From positions 1 to 49,331 of the forward strand of contig CANKBS010000029.1 in assembly GCA_947480015.1 (NCBI GenBank): a stretch of DNA of 49,331 nucleotides, given 5' to 3'. The notes under the pieces are model-generated. The model ran no database searches. It had not been told where the DNA came from and worked only from the letters and a program-made list of their open reading frames with translations. The position numbers and the translations under genes were made by a program. This document shows positions 8,285 through 16,341 of this stretch, in pieces. How positions within the stretch are numbered: the stretch's first letter is position 1; the number at the start of each line of letters is the position of its first letter. Origin of the DNA: Sphingobacteriaceae bacterium (GTDB lineage: Bacteria > Bacteroidota > Bacteroidia > B-17B0 > Aurantibacillaceae).

Positions 8285-9043
8285 GTGTTTAAATATATTG
8301 GAGCAGCCTTAGGCTTTTTTCTCTTAGGCAAAAGTTTTTTCGGGGCCATTATTGGATTTTCAATTGGTTCCTTCATCGATAATTACGTATCGGGCAAACC
8401 CGCTGCCGGTGGAAGTACCGAAGACATGTTTGATTATTACCGACGCACCGCTGCAGGAAGTAATAACGATTTTGCCACCATGCTCTCGGCCTTGTCGGCT
8501 GCGGTTATGAAGGCCGACGGGAAACCTTTAAAAGTTGAATTGGAATTCATCAAATCATTTTTCTCCAAACAATTTGGTCCACAGTATTTAAACACCAATT
8601 TAAAAACCCTCAAACATTTTTTAGAAAGCGATCACATTCCACTCGATCAGATTTGCGGCGATATTAGTTCACGCACCCAAGTGGAAGTGCGGATTCAGTT
8701 ATTGCATTATTTGTTTGGCATTGCCAAGGCCGACGGACATGTTGCGGAAGAGGAGATCCGTTTATTAAAACGTATTTCGGATCTGTTGCAGATTCCGAAT
8801 TCGGATTTCGAAAGTTTGAAGAACATGTTTTACAGAGATGTCAATTCAGATTACCATGTATTAGGCATTGAACCCGGTGCTACCGAAGAAGAGATCAAAA
8901 AAGCATACCGACAAATGGCCATTCGTTATCACCCCGATAAAGTGATTCATATGGGTGAAGAATATCAGAAAGGTGCCAAAGAGAAATTTCAGAAAATTCA
9001 GGAAGCTTACGAAGCCATTAAAAAGGCCAGAGGCATTGCCTAG
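8285..9043 (+). CDS. DjlA-like membrane protein: TerB domain plus C-terminal J-domain
   Basis: The 252-residue protein has a Gly-rich hydrophobic N-terminus (about 1-35, one or two membrane segments), a TerB-like helical domain (about 55-175, with repeated KADG motifs MKADGKPL and [11 protein letters not shown]) and a C-terminal J-domain (about 185-252) with the HPD motif needed to stimulate Hsp70 ATPase. This order is that of DjlA, a membrane-anchored DnaK co-chaperone. The start is GTG at 8285; no ATG fits before the hydrophobic segment. It follows hemE by 124 bases with no visible terminator, so partial co-transcription is possible. Confidence 0.87.
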   Translation: MFKYIGAALGFFLLGKSFFGAIIGFSIGSFIDNYVSGKPAAGGSTEDMFDYYRRTAAGSNNDFATMLSALSAAVMKADGKPLKVELEFIKSFFSKQFGPQYLNTNLKTLKHFLESDHIPLDQICGDISSRTQVEVRIQLLHYLFGIAKADGHVAEEEIRLLKRISDLLQIPNSDFESLKNMFYRDVNSDYHVLGIEPGATEEEIKKAYRQMAIRYHPDKVIHMGEEYQKGAKEKFQKIQEAYEAIKKARGIA

Positions 9044-9050
9044 ACAAGGA

Positions 9051-9317
9051 TCATTCCAGTAATTTTACGAGCTCATTCAAATCCATGTTTTTTACGTATT
9101 CGTATAAAATAAGTGGATTTTCCTGCACTTCCACAGAGGCTAGTTCATTTTCGGTTCGGTTAAAAAACACTTCCACATAATAATTGTCTACCAAAAACAA
9201 AGAGATATTACAATCGTAATACACCTTTTCAGAGATGATCTCGCTGTATTTCCACAAAAATTCGGCCTTATCAGCCATGCTGAGTTTTATGAAATCTTTC
9301 TTTTCCATCTCTAACAA
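9051..9317 (-). CDS. Small conserved-looking cytoplasmic protein, unknown
   Basis: An 88-residue acidic protein convergent with the TerB/DnaJ gene (7-base gap between stops). It is alternating helix and strand: an N-terminal helix (ADKAEFLWKYSEIISEK), strands YYDCNISLFLVDNYYVEVFFN, and a C-terminal Leu/Glu helix. It has no signal peptide or membrane segment. The composition and tight convergent packing support a real gene. Met-4 (start at 9308) is an equally good start. I recognise no family with confidence. Confidence 0.65.
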   Translation of the reverse strand: MLEMEKKDFIKLSMADKAEFLWKYSEIISEKVYYDCNISLFLVDNYYVEVFFNRTENELASVEVQENPLILYEYVKNMDLNELVKLLE

Positions 9318-9401
9318 AGTTACTACATGGCGCAGTGAAGCATTGCTATAAATTATAGAATCTTTGAAAATTGTGCTGCAAGGGCTGATGCAGGCTTATT
9401 T

Positions 9402-9536
9402 GTATAATCCTCAAAACCAAATGTGTCTGGAATCAAAACGAAAAGTATGTGCTAATTCACCAGTGTTTACCGGGTCTTTAAAAAAAAGAGTACGCCCAAT
9501 TTGTACTTTTGGATTTAAAAGGGTTTACCCCCTATC
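9402..9536. repeat. Truncated copy of the MITE-like element (left 135 bp)
   Basis: This stretch matches 11056-11190 with a single mismatch (T at 9446 versus C at 11100) and no gaps. It begins with the same terminal sequence TATAATCCTCAAAACCAAA (from 9403) but lacks the right-hand third and the right inverted terminus. It ends 60 bases downstream of the T9SS propeller gene, whose other side carries the full copy. An ORF running through it (9364-9585, plus strand) is not considered real. Confidence 0.85.
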
Positions 9537-9596
9537 GTTTAAGTTGGGTTTAAAATATAAAGCAAAAATAAAGCGAATAATTTAAAAAGAAATTAT

Positions 9597-10829
9597 TTAT
9601 TCCTTCAGAATTTTTATTAACTGGCGTTCTTTTTCGGTACGAAGATCCAAGAAATAAAGACCAGAAGAAAGAAAACTAAGATCAAGCTCTTGTTGTAAAT
9701 CAAAGTCGTTTTTTGAAAAAACAATTTGACCAATAGTGTTACTTATAATAAAATTTGCGGTTGAAATAAATTTTGATTTGAAATGAAGACTTTTTGTTGT
9801 AGGGATTGGAAAGATTTTAATTACAGATTCATTTAATTTGTTTTCGTCTATTCCAGTAAATACAGTTGACTTATAATTCCATCTTAAAATAACTCCGTTA
9901 TTTCCAGTAATGATTGCAATACTATCATTAAGAAAAGAAAGCTTTATTAATTGAGATTTAATCCCAGTATTATAGATTGACCAGGTTTGCCCTAAATCAG
10001 TTGTTTTTGCAATGCTAGCATTATTTTGCATATCGGCCCCCACAACATAACCATTATTACCATTTCTAAACGAAATACCATTGGAATAATGCAAAGGTGC
10101 AAGAATGTTCTGCCAAGTATTACCACCATCTGTTGTTTTAGCAAAATATGAATCACCCCATATATCAGGAGACGAAACTGCAAAAATTGAGTCCTTATTT
10201 AGGAAAAAAAAATCATTAGGGAGGCCAGCAAAAGTCCATGAATATGGCCATGAATTACCACGGTCTTTAGAAAGATAAAATAAGCCTCCGGGATATGGAA
10301 AATTCGCACCTCCCATAATCACCATACTGTCCCCGTATGTTTTGGCAATATCTATAGAGTACAACGGTGAAGTACTAGTTGACCATGTAATTCCTCCATC
10401 AAGGGTTCGGAGTAAATTATTCATTATCCCTTTATCAGTAATACCTTCAAGGGTGTCAAAAAATGCAACACAGCTAGGTGCAAAGCCAGTGCTCCATTTG
10501 TTTTTCCAATTAAGACCACCATCAATTGATTTGTAAAGAATGGAACCATTTCCATTGGCAAGTAAGTATAAGGTATTAGTATCAAGTCTTTGTAAGTAGT
10601 AATAATAGTTGGAAGGGCCGGGGCACGGTAACGGAATTAACTGCTTGCATTCATTATAACTTTTTACTAGGTAATTATTTGTGTTACTGCAAATAACAAT
10701 GTTTTTATCAATTATAGATAAATTGTTTAAGGCTTCGCTTGTTCCTGAATTAATTTGTGTTATCTGTGAATAAGAGCAAGTAATCGAGCAGCCAAGAATT
10801 AACCTAAGTATTTTGTCCTTTGAGAACAT
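9597..10829 (-). CDS. Secreted beta-propeller (BNR/YCF48-like) protein with T9SS sorting domain
   Basis: The 410-residue protein has a signal peptide (about 1-21) and repeated blades bearing the S/T-x-D-x-G-x-x-W motif: SIDGGLNW, TLDGGITW, SKDRGNSW, TTDGGNTW and TTDLGQTW. Such motifs mark BNR, sortilin or photosystem-stability (YCF48) type propellers. The last about 75 residues (IKIFPIPTT, then GLYFLDLRT and a Lys-rich end) are a T9SS sorting domain. It is probably a surface or released protein. The gene is more AT-rich than its neighbours and is bracketed by direct copies of a mobile-element-like repeat, which suggests it arrived or was duplicated by recombination. Ligand or substrate is unknown. 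Confidence 0.82.
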   Translation of the reverse strand: MFSKDKILRLILGCSITCSYSQITQINSGTSEALNNLSIIDKNIVICSNTNNYLVKSYNECKQLIPLPCPGPSNYYYYLQRLDTNTLYLLANGNGSILYKSIDGGLNWKNKWSTGFAPSCVAFFDTLEGITDKGIMNNLLRTLDGGITWSTSTSPLYSIDIAKTYGDSMVIMGGANFPYPGGLFYLSKDRGNSWPYSWTFAGLPNDFFFLNKDSIFAVSSPDIWGDSYFAKTTDGGNTWQNILAPLHYSNGISFRNGNNGYVVGADMQNNASIAKTTDLGQTWSIYNTGIKSQLIKLSFLNDSIAIITGNNGVILRWNYKSTVFTGIDENKLNESVIKIFPIPTTKSLHFKSKFISTANFIISNTIGQIVFSKNDFDLQQELDLSFLSSGLYFLDLRTEKERQLIKILKE

Positions 10830-10832
10830 AAA

Positions 10833-11055
10833 TTATTCTTTTAGTATTTTTATTATTTGCCGTGCTTTTCAGTAAGGAGTTCTAATGGTAAATGGCTGCC
10901 TTTTTTGACAAGTTGTAAATATAGTCTCTTTAGTTGAATTTTTAGTGATGAATTGAAACGAAAACGAGCTCTGCTGAGGAGCAACTCGCTAGGGATAAAT
11001 TCATCCGACAGAATCAGGCAGGGCTTTGTTATTGTAACACATAATTCTATTAATA
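10833..11055 (-). pseudogene. Remnant 3' end of another T9SS-domain gene
   Basis: On the minus strand, the last 11 codons before a TAA at 10833-10835 read KARQIIKILKE, closely matching the ERQLIKILKE end of the adjacent propeller gene. The bases before them (cttactgaaaa) match its preceding residues Arg-Thr-Glu-Lys only after a one-base shift. Further upstream the similarity fades. It lies 3 bases before the start of the propeller gene and runs into the MITE-like element, so it looks like the leftover tail of a duplicated or replaced gene. The open frame 10853-11074 in another phase is not a real gene in my view. Confidence 0.4.
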
Positions 11056-11056
11056 G

Positions 11057-11263
11057 TATAATCCTCAAAACCAAATGTGTCTGGAATCAAAACGAAAAGC
11101 ATGTGCTAATTCACCAGTGTTTACCGGGTCTTTAAAAAAAAGAGTACGCCCAATTTGTACTTTTGGATTTAAAAGGGTTTACCCCCTATCCTGAGAAGCC
11201 TGTATTATCATAACCTACAAAGTCACTTTTAAGAACCTTGTACTTTTGGTTTTGAGGATTATA
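11057..11263. mobile_element. MITE-like element with 19-bp perfect terminal inverted repeats
   Basis: The element starts with TATAATCCTCAAAACCAAA (11057-11075) and ends with its exact reverse complement (11245-11263). It is 207 bp long. The left 134 bp recur at 9403-9536. A 12-base inner motif TTGTACTTTTGG occurs at 11155-11166 and again at 11239-11250. No transposase is encoded. No obvious target duplication was seen; the flanks are attag and tttgg. On the minus strand the element reads as an open stretch broken by a run of eight T. This is a non-autonomous element or a mobile repeat; the mobilising enzyme is unknown. Confidence 0.65.
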
Positions 11264-11284
11264 TTTGGAAAAGGGCTTATTTAA

Positions 11285-11749
11285 TTATTTCGGACCAATG
11301 GGTTCAGGAATACTGTGATCGGGTTTTGCTTTAGCCTGTTTTTTTACAGCCCTGTTATGTTTGGCTTCTTTTTCCTTTTTTTCACGGGCGTCATCTTCAG
11401 CGGCTTGTTTTTCAGATTCTGCCTTTGCTTTAACCGCATCTTCTTCAGCCGCTTTTTTGCGGGCCTCTTTCATTTTTTCTTCCTTCTCTTTATCTTTTTT
11501 TGCCTGTTCAGCTTCTTTGTTTGCTTTTTTCTCAGCTATCTTTTTGGCTTCGGCTTTATCTTCTTCTCTGGCTTTTTTCTGACCCTCGGCTTGTTTGGCA
11601 CGTTTTTCTTCTCTGGCTTTTTCTTTGGTCTTTTCTTTTTCTGTTTTAGGCTCTATGGCTTTGGGCACAATGACATTCTTAGCCGGCGCTGTTTGTGCCG
11701 ATACCTTAAAAATAATCAAACTGCAAAAAATAAGAAGGATCTGTTTCAT
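11285..11749 (-). CDS. Secreted Lys/Glu/Ala-rich coiled-coil protein
   Basis: With the start at 11749 the protein is 154 residues: a signal peptide (about 1-18, ending SAQ) and then a long charged, Ala-rich helical segment of repeated Glu-Lys-Ala blocks (about 35-140) with a short Pro-rich tail (IPEPIGPK). A further upstream Met at 11797 is open but would place 16 extra residues before the signal peptide, so it is less likely. The composition resembles the periplasmic stalk of TolA, but there is no TolA C-terminal domain and no membrane anchor after the signal. The function is unknown. Low-complexity coding explains the long shadow frames on the other strand. Confidence 0.7.
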   Translation of the reverse strand: MKQILLIFCSLIIFKVSAQTAPAKNVIVPKAIEPKTEKEKTKEKAREEKRAKQAEGQKKAREEDKAEAKKIAEKKANKEAEQAKKDKEKEEKMKEARKKAAEEDAVKAKAESEKQAAEDDAREKKEKEAKHNRAVKKQAKAKPDHSIPEPIGPK

Positions 11750-12015
11750 AGCGTTTAAATTAAAAATCCGAATAATCATCAACCATTCAGAATGCAATAA
11801 GTAAAGATACTAAAAAACAACAAAATTGCGAAGCCTCTATCAAGCTCAACAAACGCCGACTCCCTGCCTCTTATAGTCTAACAAATCCCTAAAACATAGT
11901 GGCCTTTGTGCCAACCTTTGTGCACTTTGTGGTTAAAACGGTATGGTAATAACAGTTCATGGTCCAAATTCAACAACTCATCTGCTTTCTTATTTATTTG
12001 CGCTTAAGCCTTGCT

Positions 12016-12023
12016 TAGTTTTG
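12016..12023 (+). promoter_or_regulatory. Candidate -7 box upstream of the TonB receptor gene
   Basis: TAGTTTTG fits the Bacteroidota -7 consensus TAnnTTTG and lies 19 bases before the ATG at 12043. A TTTG at 11997-12000 could be the -33 element, but the 15-base spacing is shorter than usual. The rest of the 290-base gap (11750-12015) shows no other signal. Confidence 0.4.
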
Positions 12024-12042
12024 ACCCAACAAAACAAAAACC

Positions 12043-14421
12043 ATGAAAAACACATTTATATTATTTCTGATGCTCCTTCTCAGCATTAACTCACAGGCTC
12101 AAAAAAACGAAGCGCCATTACAGGATATTCGCGGTGTGGTGCTCGATAAACAATCACAAAGTACCTTACCCGGTGCTAATGCCATTTTACTTGGTAGCGA
12201 TGCGGTTAAAGGCGCAGTTAGCGATATGGACGGCCGTTTTAAGATTACCGATGTAAAACCGGGTCGTTACGATATTAAAATATCTTACATGGGTTACAAA
12301 GAAATTGTATTGCCCAATGTGGTGGTTACTGCCGGAAAAGAAGTGGTGTTGGAAATAGGCATGGAAGAAAACATCAATGCCTTACAAGAAGTGGTGGTAT
12401 CGGGCAGCAAAAAAAATGAGACCAATAATGAAATGGTTTCGGTGAGCGGTCGTTCCTTTAGTATGGAAGAAGTGAACCGTTATGCTGGCGGTCGCTCCGA
12501 TCCTTCACGATTAGCCGCTAATTTTGCCGGCGTGAGTTCGCCCGACGATTCACGAAACGATATTGTGATCCGCGGAAATTCACCTAGCGGCGTGCTCTGG
12601 CGTATTGAAGGTTTAAATGTGCCCAACCCGAACCACTTTAGTACCGTGGGCACCACAGGTGGACCAGTAAGTGCCATTAATACCAACATGATTAAAAATT
12701 CCGATTTTTTTACTTCTGCTTTTCCTTCCGAATATGGCAATGCCAATGCCGGTGTTTTTGATTTGGGATTCAGAACCGGTAATTCCGAAAAATACGAACA
12801 TACCTTTCAAATAGGCGCGCTTACAGGGCTTGAGGCTATGACCGAAGGACCCATCAACAAACAAAAAGGCTCTTCTTATTTAATTGCTTACCGGTATTCA
12901 TTTACCGGAGTAGCCCAAAAATTAGGTATTCCAATTGGAACAGCGGCTACACCTTTTTATCAGGATCTTTCTTTTAAGATTAATGGCGGCAATACAAAAT
13001 TCGGACGCTTTACTTTATTTGGTCTGGGTGCAAAAAGTCATATTGATTTTTCACACAATAAAATTGATACCACCGACCTCTTCGCTAATCCTACTAAAGA
13101 CAGTTATTTTACCAGTGATATTGGCATTGTGGGCATGAAACATTTTATCAAGATAAATGAACGTTCGTATGTAAACACCCTTATTGGCGCTACTTATAAT
13201 GGCAGTAATTATTTGGAAGATAATGTGGCTACCGACCTAAAACCAACGATTCGCTACATTGAAAATAAAACCAGTCAGATGCACTATTCCATAAACAGCT
13301 CTTATAACTGCAAGGTAAATTCAAAACTCTTTATTAAAACCGGAATTATTTCGGAAGTGCTAAACCTGATGTTAAACGCCCGTCAACGCGATTCCAATTC
13401 GGTGTGGAGACAGTACTGGGATTATAATGATTATACGTTATTACACCAGGCTTATGCTCAGGCAAAATACCGCTTCACCGAAAAACTCACCATAAATGCA
13501 GGTTTACATGCTCAATTATTAACGCTTAATAATTCAAGTTCCATCGAACCACGTTTGGGATTAAAATACCAAATCAATCAAAAGCACAGTTTTAGTGCGG
13601 GTTACGGCATGCACAGCCAGATGCAACCTTTGGATGTGTTTTTTTACCGCTCGCAACTCGCTGACGGCAGTTACGTTCAAAGCAATAAAAATTTAGGTTT
13701 TACCCGCAGTCAGCATTTTGTAATTGGTTACGATGTGTTGCCGGTTAAGGACTGGAGAATTAAAACAGAATTCTATTATCAAACCTTATCCAATGTACCG
13801 GTTACCATTCAACCAAGTAGTTATTCGATGTTGAATACCGGGGCCAGTTTTATGCCGAACGATCAAACCTATTTAACCAATGCCGGAACCGGCACCAATT
13901 ATGGCGCTGAGTTAACTGTAGAGAAATTTTTCAGCAAGGGATATTATGTTTTACTCACTGGAACGGTTTACGAATCGAAATACAAAGGCAGTGATAAAAT
14001 AGAACACAATACGGCCTTTAACGGAAAATATGTTTACAATGTATTAGGAGGAAAAGATTTTAAAGTGGGTAAAGACAAACGCAATGTTATTTCCATTGGT
14101 GTAAAAATGACTCAGGCAGGCGGACGTTATTATACGCCGGTTGATCTGGCGGCTTCACAGGCTGCTCAAACCCAGGTGTTGCAAGGCGATAACATGGCTT
14201 ATTCACAACGCATTCCCGATTTTTTCCGTCTCGATGTAAAAACCGGATTTACCTATAACAGCAAACATTCTAAAGTAGCGCATTCGGTTTTCTTTGATGT
14301 ACAAAACGTTACAAACAATAAAAATGTGTTTGCCCGTCGTTACAATCCGGTAACCAAGAGCACTAACACCGCTTATCAAATTGGTCTATTCCCTAATTTT
14401 GTTTACAAAGTTCAGTTTTAA
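12043..14421 (+). CDS. TonB-dependent outer-membrane receptor with carboxypeptidase-like N-domain
   Basis: The 792-residue protein has a signal peptide (1-19), a CarboxypepD_reg-like beta domain (about 28-110, with GVVLDKQSQSTLPGANAILLG cut short by me, and YDIKISYMGYKEI), a plug domain (about 115-235, with VIRGNSPSGVLWRIEG-like core) and a 22-strand barrel ending in the aromatic YKVQF typical of BamA-inserted proteins. It should import an unknown ligand using TonB energy. There is no SusD-type partner downstream. Instead a tiny lipoprotein and a LytS/LytTR two-component pair follow on the same strand, hinting at regulated expression or sensing. The ligand cannot be told from sequence. Confidence 0.9.
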   Translation: MKNTFILFLMLLLSINSQAQKNEAPLQDIRGVVLDKQSQSTLPGANAILLGSDAVKGAVSDMDGRFKITDVKPGRYDIKISYMGYKEIVLPNVVVTAGKEVVLEIGMEENINALQEVVVSGSKKNETNNEMVSVSGRSFSMEEVNRYAGGRSDPSRLAANFAGVSSPDDSRNDIVIRGNSPSGVLWRIEGLNVPNPNHFSTVGTTGGPVSAINTNMIKNSDFFTSAFPSEYGNANAGVFDLGFRTGNSEKYEHTFQIGALTGLEAMTEGPINKQKGSSYLIAYRYSFTGVAQKLGIPIGTAATPFYQDLSFKINGGNTKFGRFTLFGLGAKSHIDFSHNKIDTTDLFANPTKDSYFTSDIGIVGMKHFIKINERSYVNTLIGATYNGSNYLEDNVATDLKPTIRYIENKTSQMHYSINSSYNCKVNSKLFIKTGIISEVLNLMLNARQRDSNSVWRQYWDYNDYTLLHQAYAQAKYRFTEKLTINAGLHAQLLTLNNSSSIEPRLGLKYQINQKHSFSAGYGMHSQMQPLDVFFYRSQLADGSYVQSNKNLGFTRSQHFVIGYDVLPVKDWRIKTEFYYQTLSNVPVTIQPSSYSMLNTGASFMPNDQTYLTNAGTGTNYGAELTVEKFFSKGYYVLLTGTVYESKYKGSDKIEHNTAFNGKYVYNVLGGKDFKVGKDKRNVISIGVKMTQAGGRYYTPVDLAASQAAQTQVLQGDNMAYSQRIPDFFRLDVKTGFTYNSKHSKVAHSVFFDVQNVTNNKNVFARRYNPVTKSTNTAYQIGLFPNFVYKVQF

Positions 14422-14433
14422 ATATGCACAACC

Positions 14434-14538
14434 ATGTCAAACATATTAAAAAGCGTTTTTTTGTTATTGTTTATCTGGCTTACCTGTGGCATAAACTGCA
14501 GTCGCTCAAAAAAAAAGCAGCACAAAAAAATTGATTAA
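14434..14538 (+). CDS. Tiny putative lipoprotein (34 residues)
   Basis: An ATG at 14434, 12 bases after the receptor stop codon, opens 34 codons that end 9 bases before the histidine kinase start. It has a hydrophobic signal-like stretch (LLLFIWLTCGINC) ending in Cys residues that could be lipidated, followed by a Lys/Ser/His-rich tail. It is small enough to be missed by length-filtered gene calling. The close packing between two same-strand genes supports translation, but no family is recognised and it could be chance. Confidence 0.4.
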   Translation: MSNILKSVFLLLFIWLTCGINCSRSKKKQHKKID

Positions 14539-14547
14539 ATTTATACC

Positions 14548-15570
14548 ATGCAAAAGAAAAAGAGCCGATTTATATACATGATTGTGGTGGGCATCATCAT
14601 TTCTATTCTGCTCGACAAGATAGCCGGTGCCAAACCCATTATCGATCATTCCCGCTTCTTCGATCTGCTTACCTCTATCATTATCACCATCATGGTATGG
14701 GAAGGAAATTTGTTTATTGATGATTTTATGAATCGTCATTTTCCCTGGGAAAAAAAGCCCGGAAAACGCATCCTGATTCATTTGCCAGCCATTATTCTTT
14801 ATAGTGCCGGAATCATTCATCTGTCTATGCTGACCTTTAATAAATTCGTTTGCAATTTCCCTGAAGAGGTGCGCGATCGTTTTATGGTGGTAGCAGTTAT
14901 TGTAGGCGTTTTAATTTCACTTATTTTATTATCGGTTGAGGTGAGTACACAATTTTTTGGCAACTGGAAAAGGTCTTTAGTAGAAGTTGAAAAATACAAA
15001 GCCGAAAGTCTGCAGGCCCAATTACAAAATTTAAAAGATCAGATAAACCCACATTTTTTATTTAATAACATGTCGGTACTTTCTTCTTTGGTTTATAAAG
15101 ATCAGGATAAAGCCGTTGATTTTATTAATCAGCTTAGCAAGGTTTACCGTTATTTGCTCGATACCCGTAGCAGCGAACTGGTAAGTCTTGGCGACGAACT
15201 TACTTTTATAAATTCGTATATTTATTTGCTTCAGATTCGTTTTGATAAAAATTTAATTTTTGATCTCGATCTGCCTAAAGAAGAAGAGCAAAAACTACTT
15301 CCTCCCATGGCCCTTCAGGTATTAATTGAGAATGCGATTAAACACAACGAAATTTCGAACGAGTTGCCCTTAACCATTCACATTAAAATTCACAGCAATA
15401 AACTGGAAGTAAGTAATACCTTGCAATTAAGAACAGTTGCAGAAGAAAGTTCTAAAACGGGTTTACAAAATATCCGCGACCGCTATCATTTTTTTACCGA
15501 AGAACAGGTGGAGGTCATACAATCACCAGGTGTTTTTACAGTTAGAATCCCCTTATTACAAAGTAAATGA
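14548..15570 (+). CDS. LytS-family sensor histidine kinase
   Basis: The 340-residue protein has four membrane segments (about 9-25, 38-52, 78-96, 112-132), a short coiled linker, then the His_kinase (PF06580-type) domain with NPHFLFN and the phospho-acceptor His at about 169. The ATP-binding part has LIENAIKHN (Asn about 262) and the late Gly motif TGLQNI. There is no periplasmic sensor domain, so the stimulus is probably sensed in or at the membrane. The response regulator gene overlaps its stop by 4 bases, so the two are co-translated. Confidence 0.93.
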   Translation: MQKKKSRFIYMIVVGIIISILLDKIAGAKPIIDHSRFFDLLTSIIITIMVWEGNLFIDDFMNRHFPWEKKPGKRILIHLPAIILYSAGIIHLSMLTFNKFVCNFPEEVRDRFMVVAVIVGVLISLILLSVEVSTQFFGNWKRSLVEVEKYKAESLQAQLQNLKDQINPHFLFNNMSVLSSLVYKDQDKAVDFINQLSKVYRYLLDTRSSELVSLGDELTFINSYIYLLQIRFDKNLIFDLDLPKEEEQKLLPPMALQVLIENAIKHNEISNELPLTIHIKIHSNKLEVSNTLQLRTVAEESSKTGLQNIRDRYHFFTEEQVEVIQSPGVFTVRIPLLQSK

Positions 15571-16322
15571 AGGCTATTATCATAGAAGACGAAAAATTGT
15601 CGGCCGAACATTTAGCCACGCTGCTTAAAAAGATAGATGCCACTATTGAGATCATTGCTTATTTTGATACGGTAAAAAAAACGGTAGAAGAATTTAAAAA
15701 AGGCTTAAAGGCCGATCTGCTATTTGTGGATGTGCATTTAGCTGATGGCATCAGCTTCGAAATTTTTTCAAAGATCAGTATTGAAACACCGGTTATTTTT
15801 ACCACCGCATATGACGAGTATGCCATTAAAGCTTTTAAGATCAACAGTGTGGATTACCTGCTAAAACCCATTGCTATTGCCGATCTGCGGACTGCTTTGG
15901 AAAAGTTTAAAAAACTCAATCAGACCAATCCAAACACCATTATTGAGAACATTACTAACGCCTACCAAACGATCAGCAAACAATACAAAAACCGTTTTAT
16001 GGTTAAAATCGGCGATAGTATTTCTTCCATAAAAACCGAAGACATTGTTCATTTTATTTCGGAAGACGGCATGGTATTGCTGGCTACCGATACGGCTAAA
16101 CGATTTGTGATCGATTACACCCTCGATCAACTCGAAAGTATGGTGGCGCCTGATATGTTTTTTAGAATAAATCGAAAAGTACTGGTGAACATAAAAAGTA
16201 TTCAAAAAGTAAGCGCTTATTTTAATTCACGATTAAAATTAAATTCAAGCACCCTTAACGACGAGGATTGTATTGTGAGCCGTGAACGGGTGAACAATTT
16301 TAAAGCCTGGCTCGATAAATAA
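15567..16322 (+). CDS. LytTR-type response regulator
   Basis: The 251-residue protein has a receiver domain (1-120) with phospho-acceptor Asp at 55 (LLFVDVHL), acidic pair Glu-7/Asp-8, Thr at about 79-80 and Lys at 100 (YLLKP), then a LytTR DNA-binding domain (about 140-245; RINRKVLVNI and SRERVNNFKAWL are typical). Start codon ATGA overlaps the kinase stop. It should bind paired 9-10 bp repeats in promoters; the TonB receptor gene upstream is an obvious but unproven target. Confidence 0.94.
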   Translation: MKAIIIEDEKLSAEHLATLLKKIDATIEIIAYFDTVKKTVEEFKKGLKADLLFVDVHLADGISFEIFSKISIETPVIFTTAYDEYAIKAFKINSVDYLLKPIAIADLRTALEKFKKLNQTNPNTIIENITNAYQTISKQYKNRFMVKIGDSISSIKTEDIVHFISEDGMVLLATDTAKRFVIDYTLDQLESMVAPDMFFRINRKVLVNIKSIQKVSAYFNSRLKLNSSTLNDEDCIVSRERVNNFKAWLDK

Positions 16323-16341
16323 AAATTTAAAAAATGAAAAC

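Noticed and set aside
9364-9585. Plus-strand ORF of 73 codons
   Set aside because: Most of it lies in the truncated repeat element, and its composition is not protein-like.
9402-11263. Integron-like cassette with attC sites
   Set aside because: The repeats lack the paired R'/R'' core motifs of attC sites; their perfect terminal inverted repeats fit a MITE better.
11315-11804. Several long plus-strand ORFs rich in Phe or Ser/Ala
   Set aside because: They are antisense shadows of the low-complexity Lys/Glu/Ala-rich gene on the minus strand.
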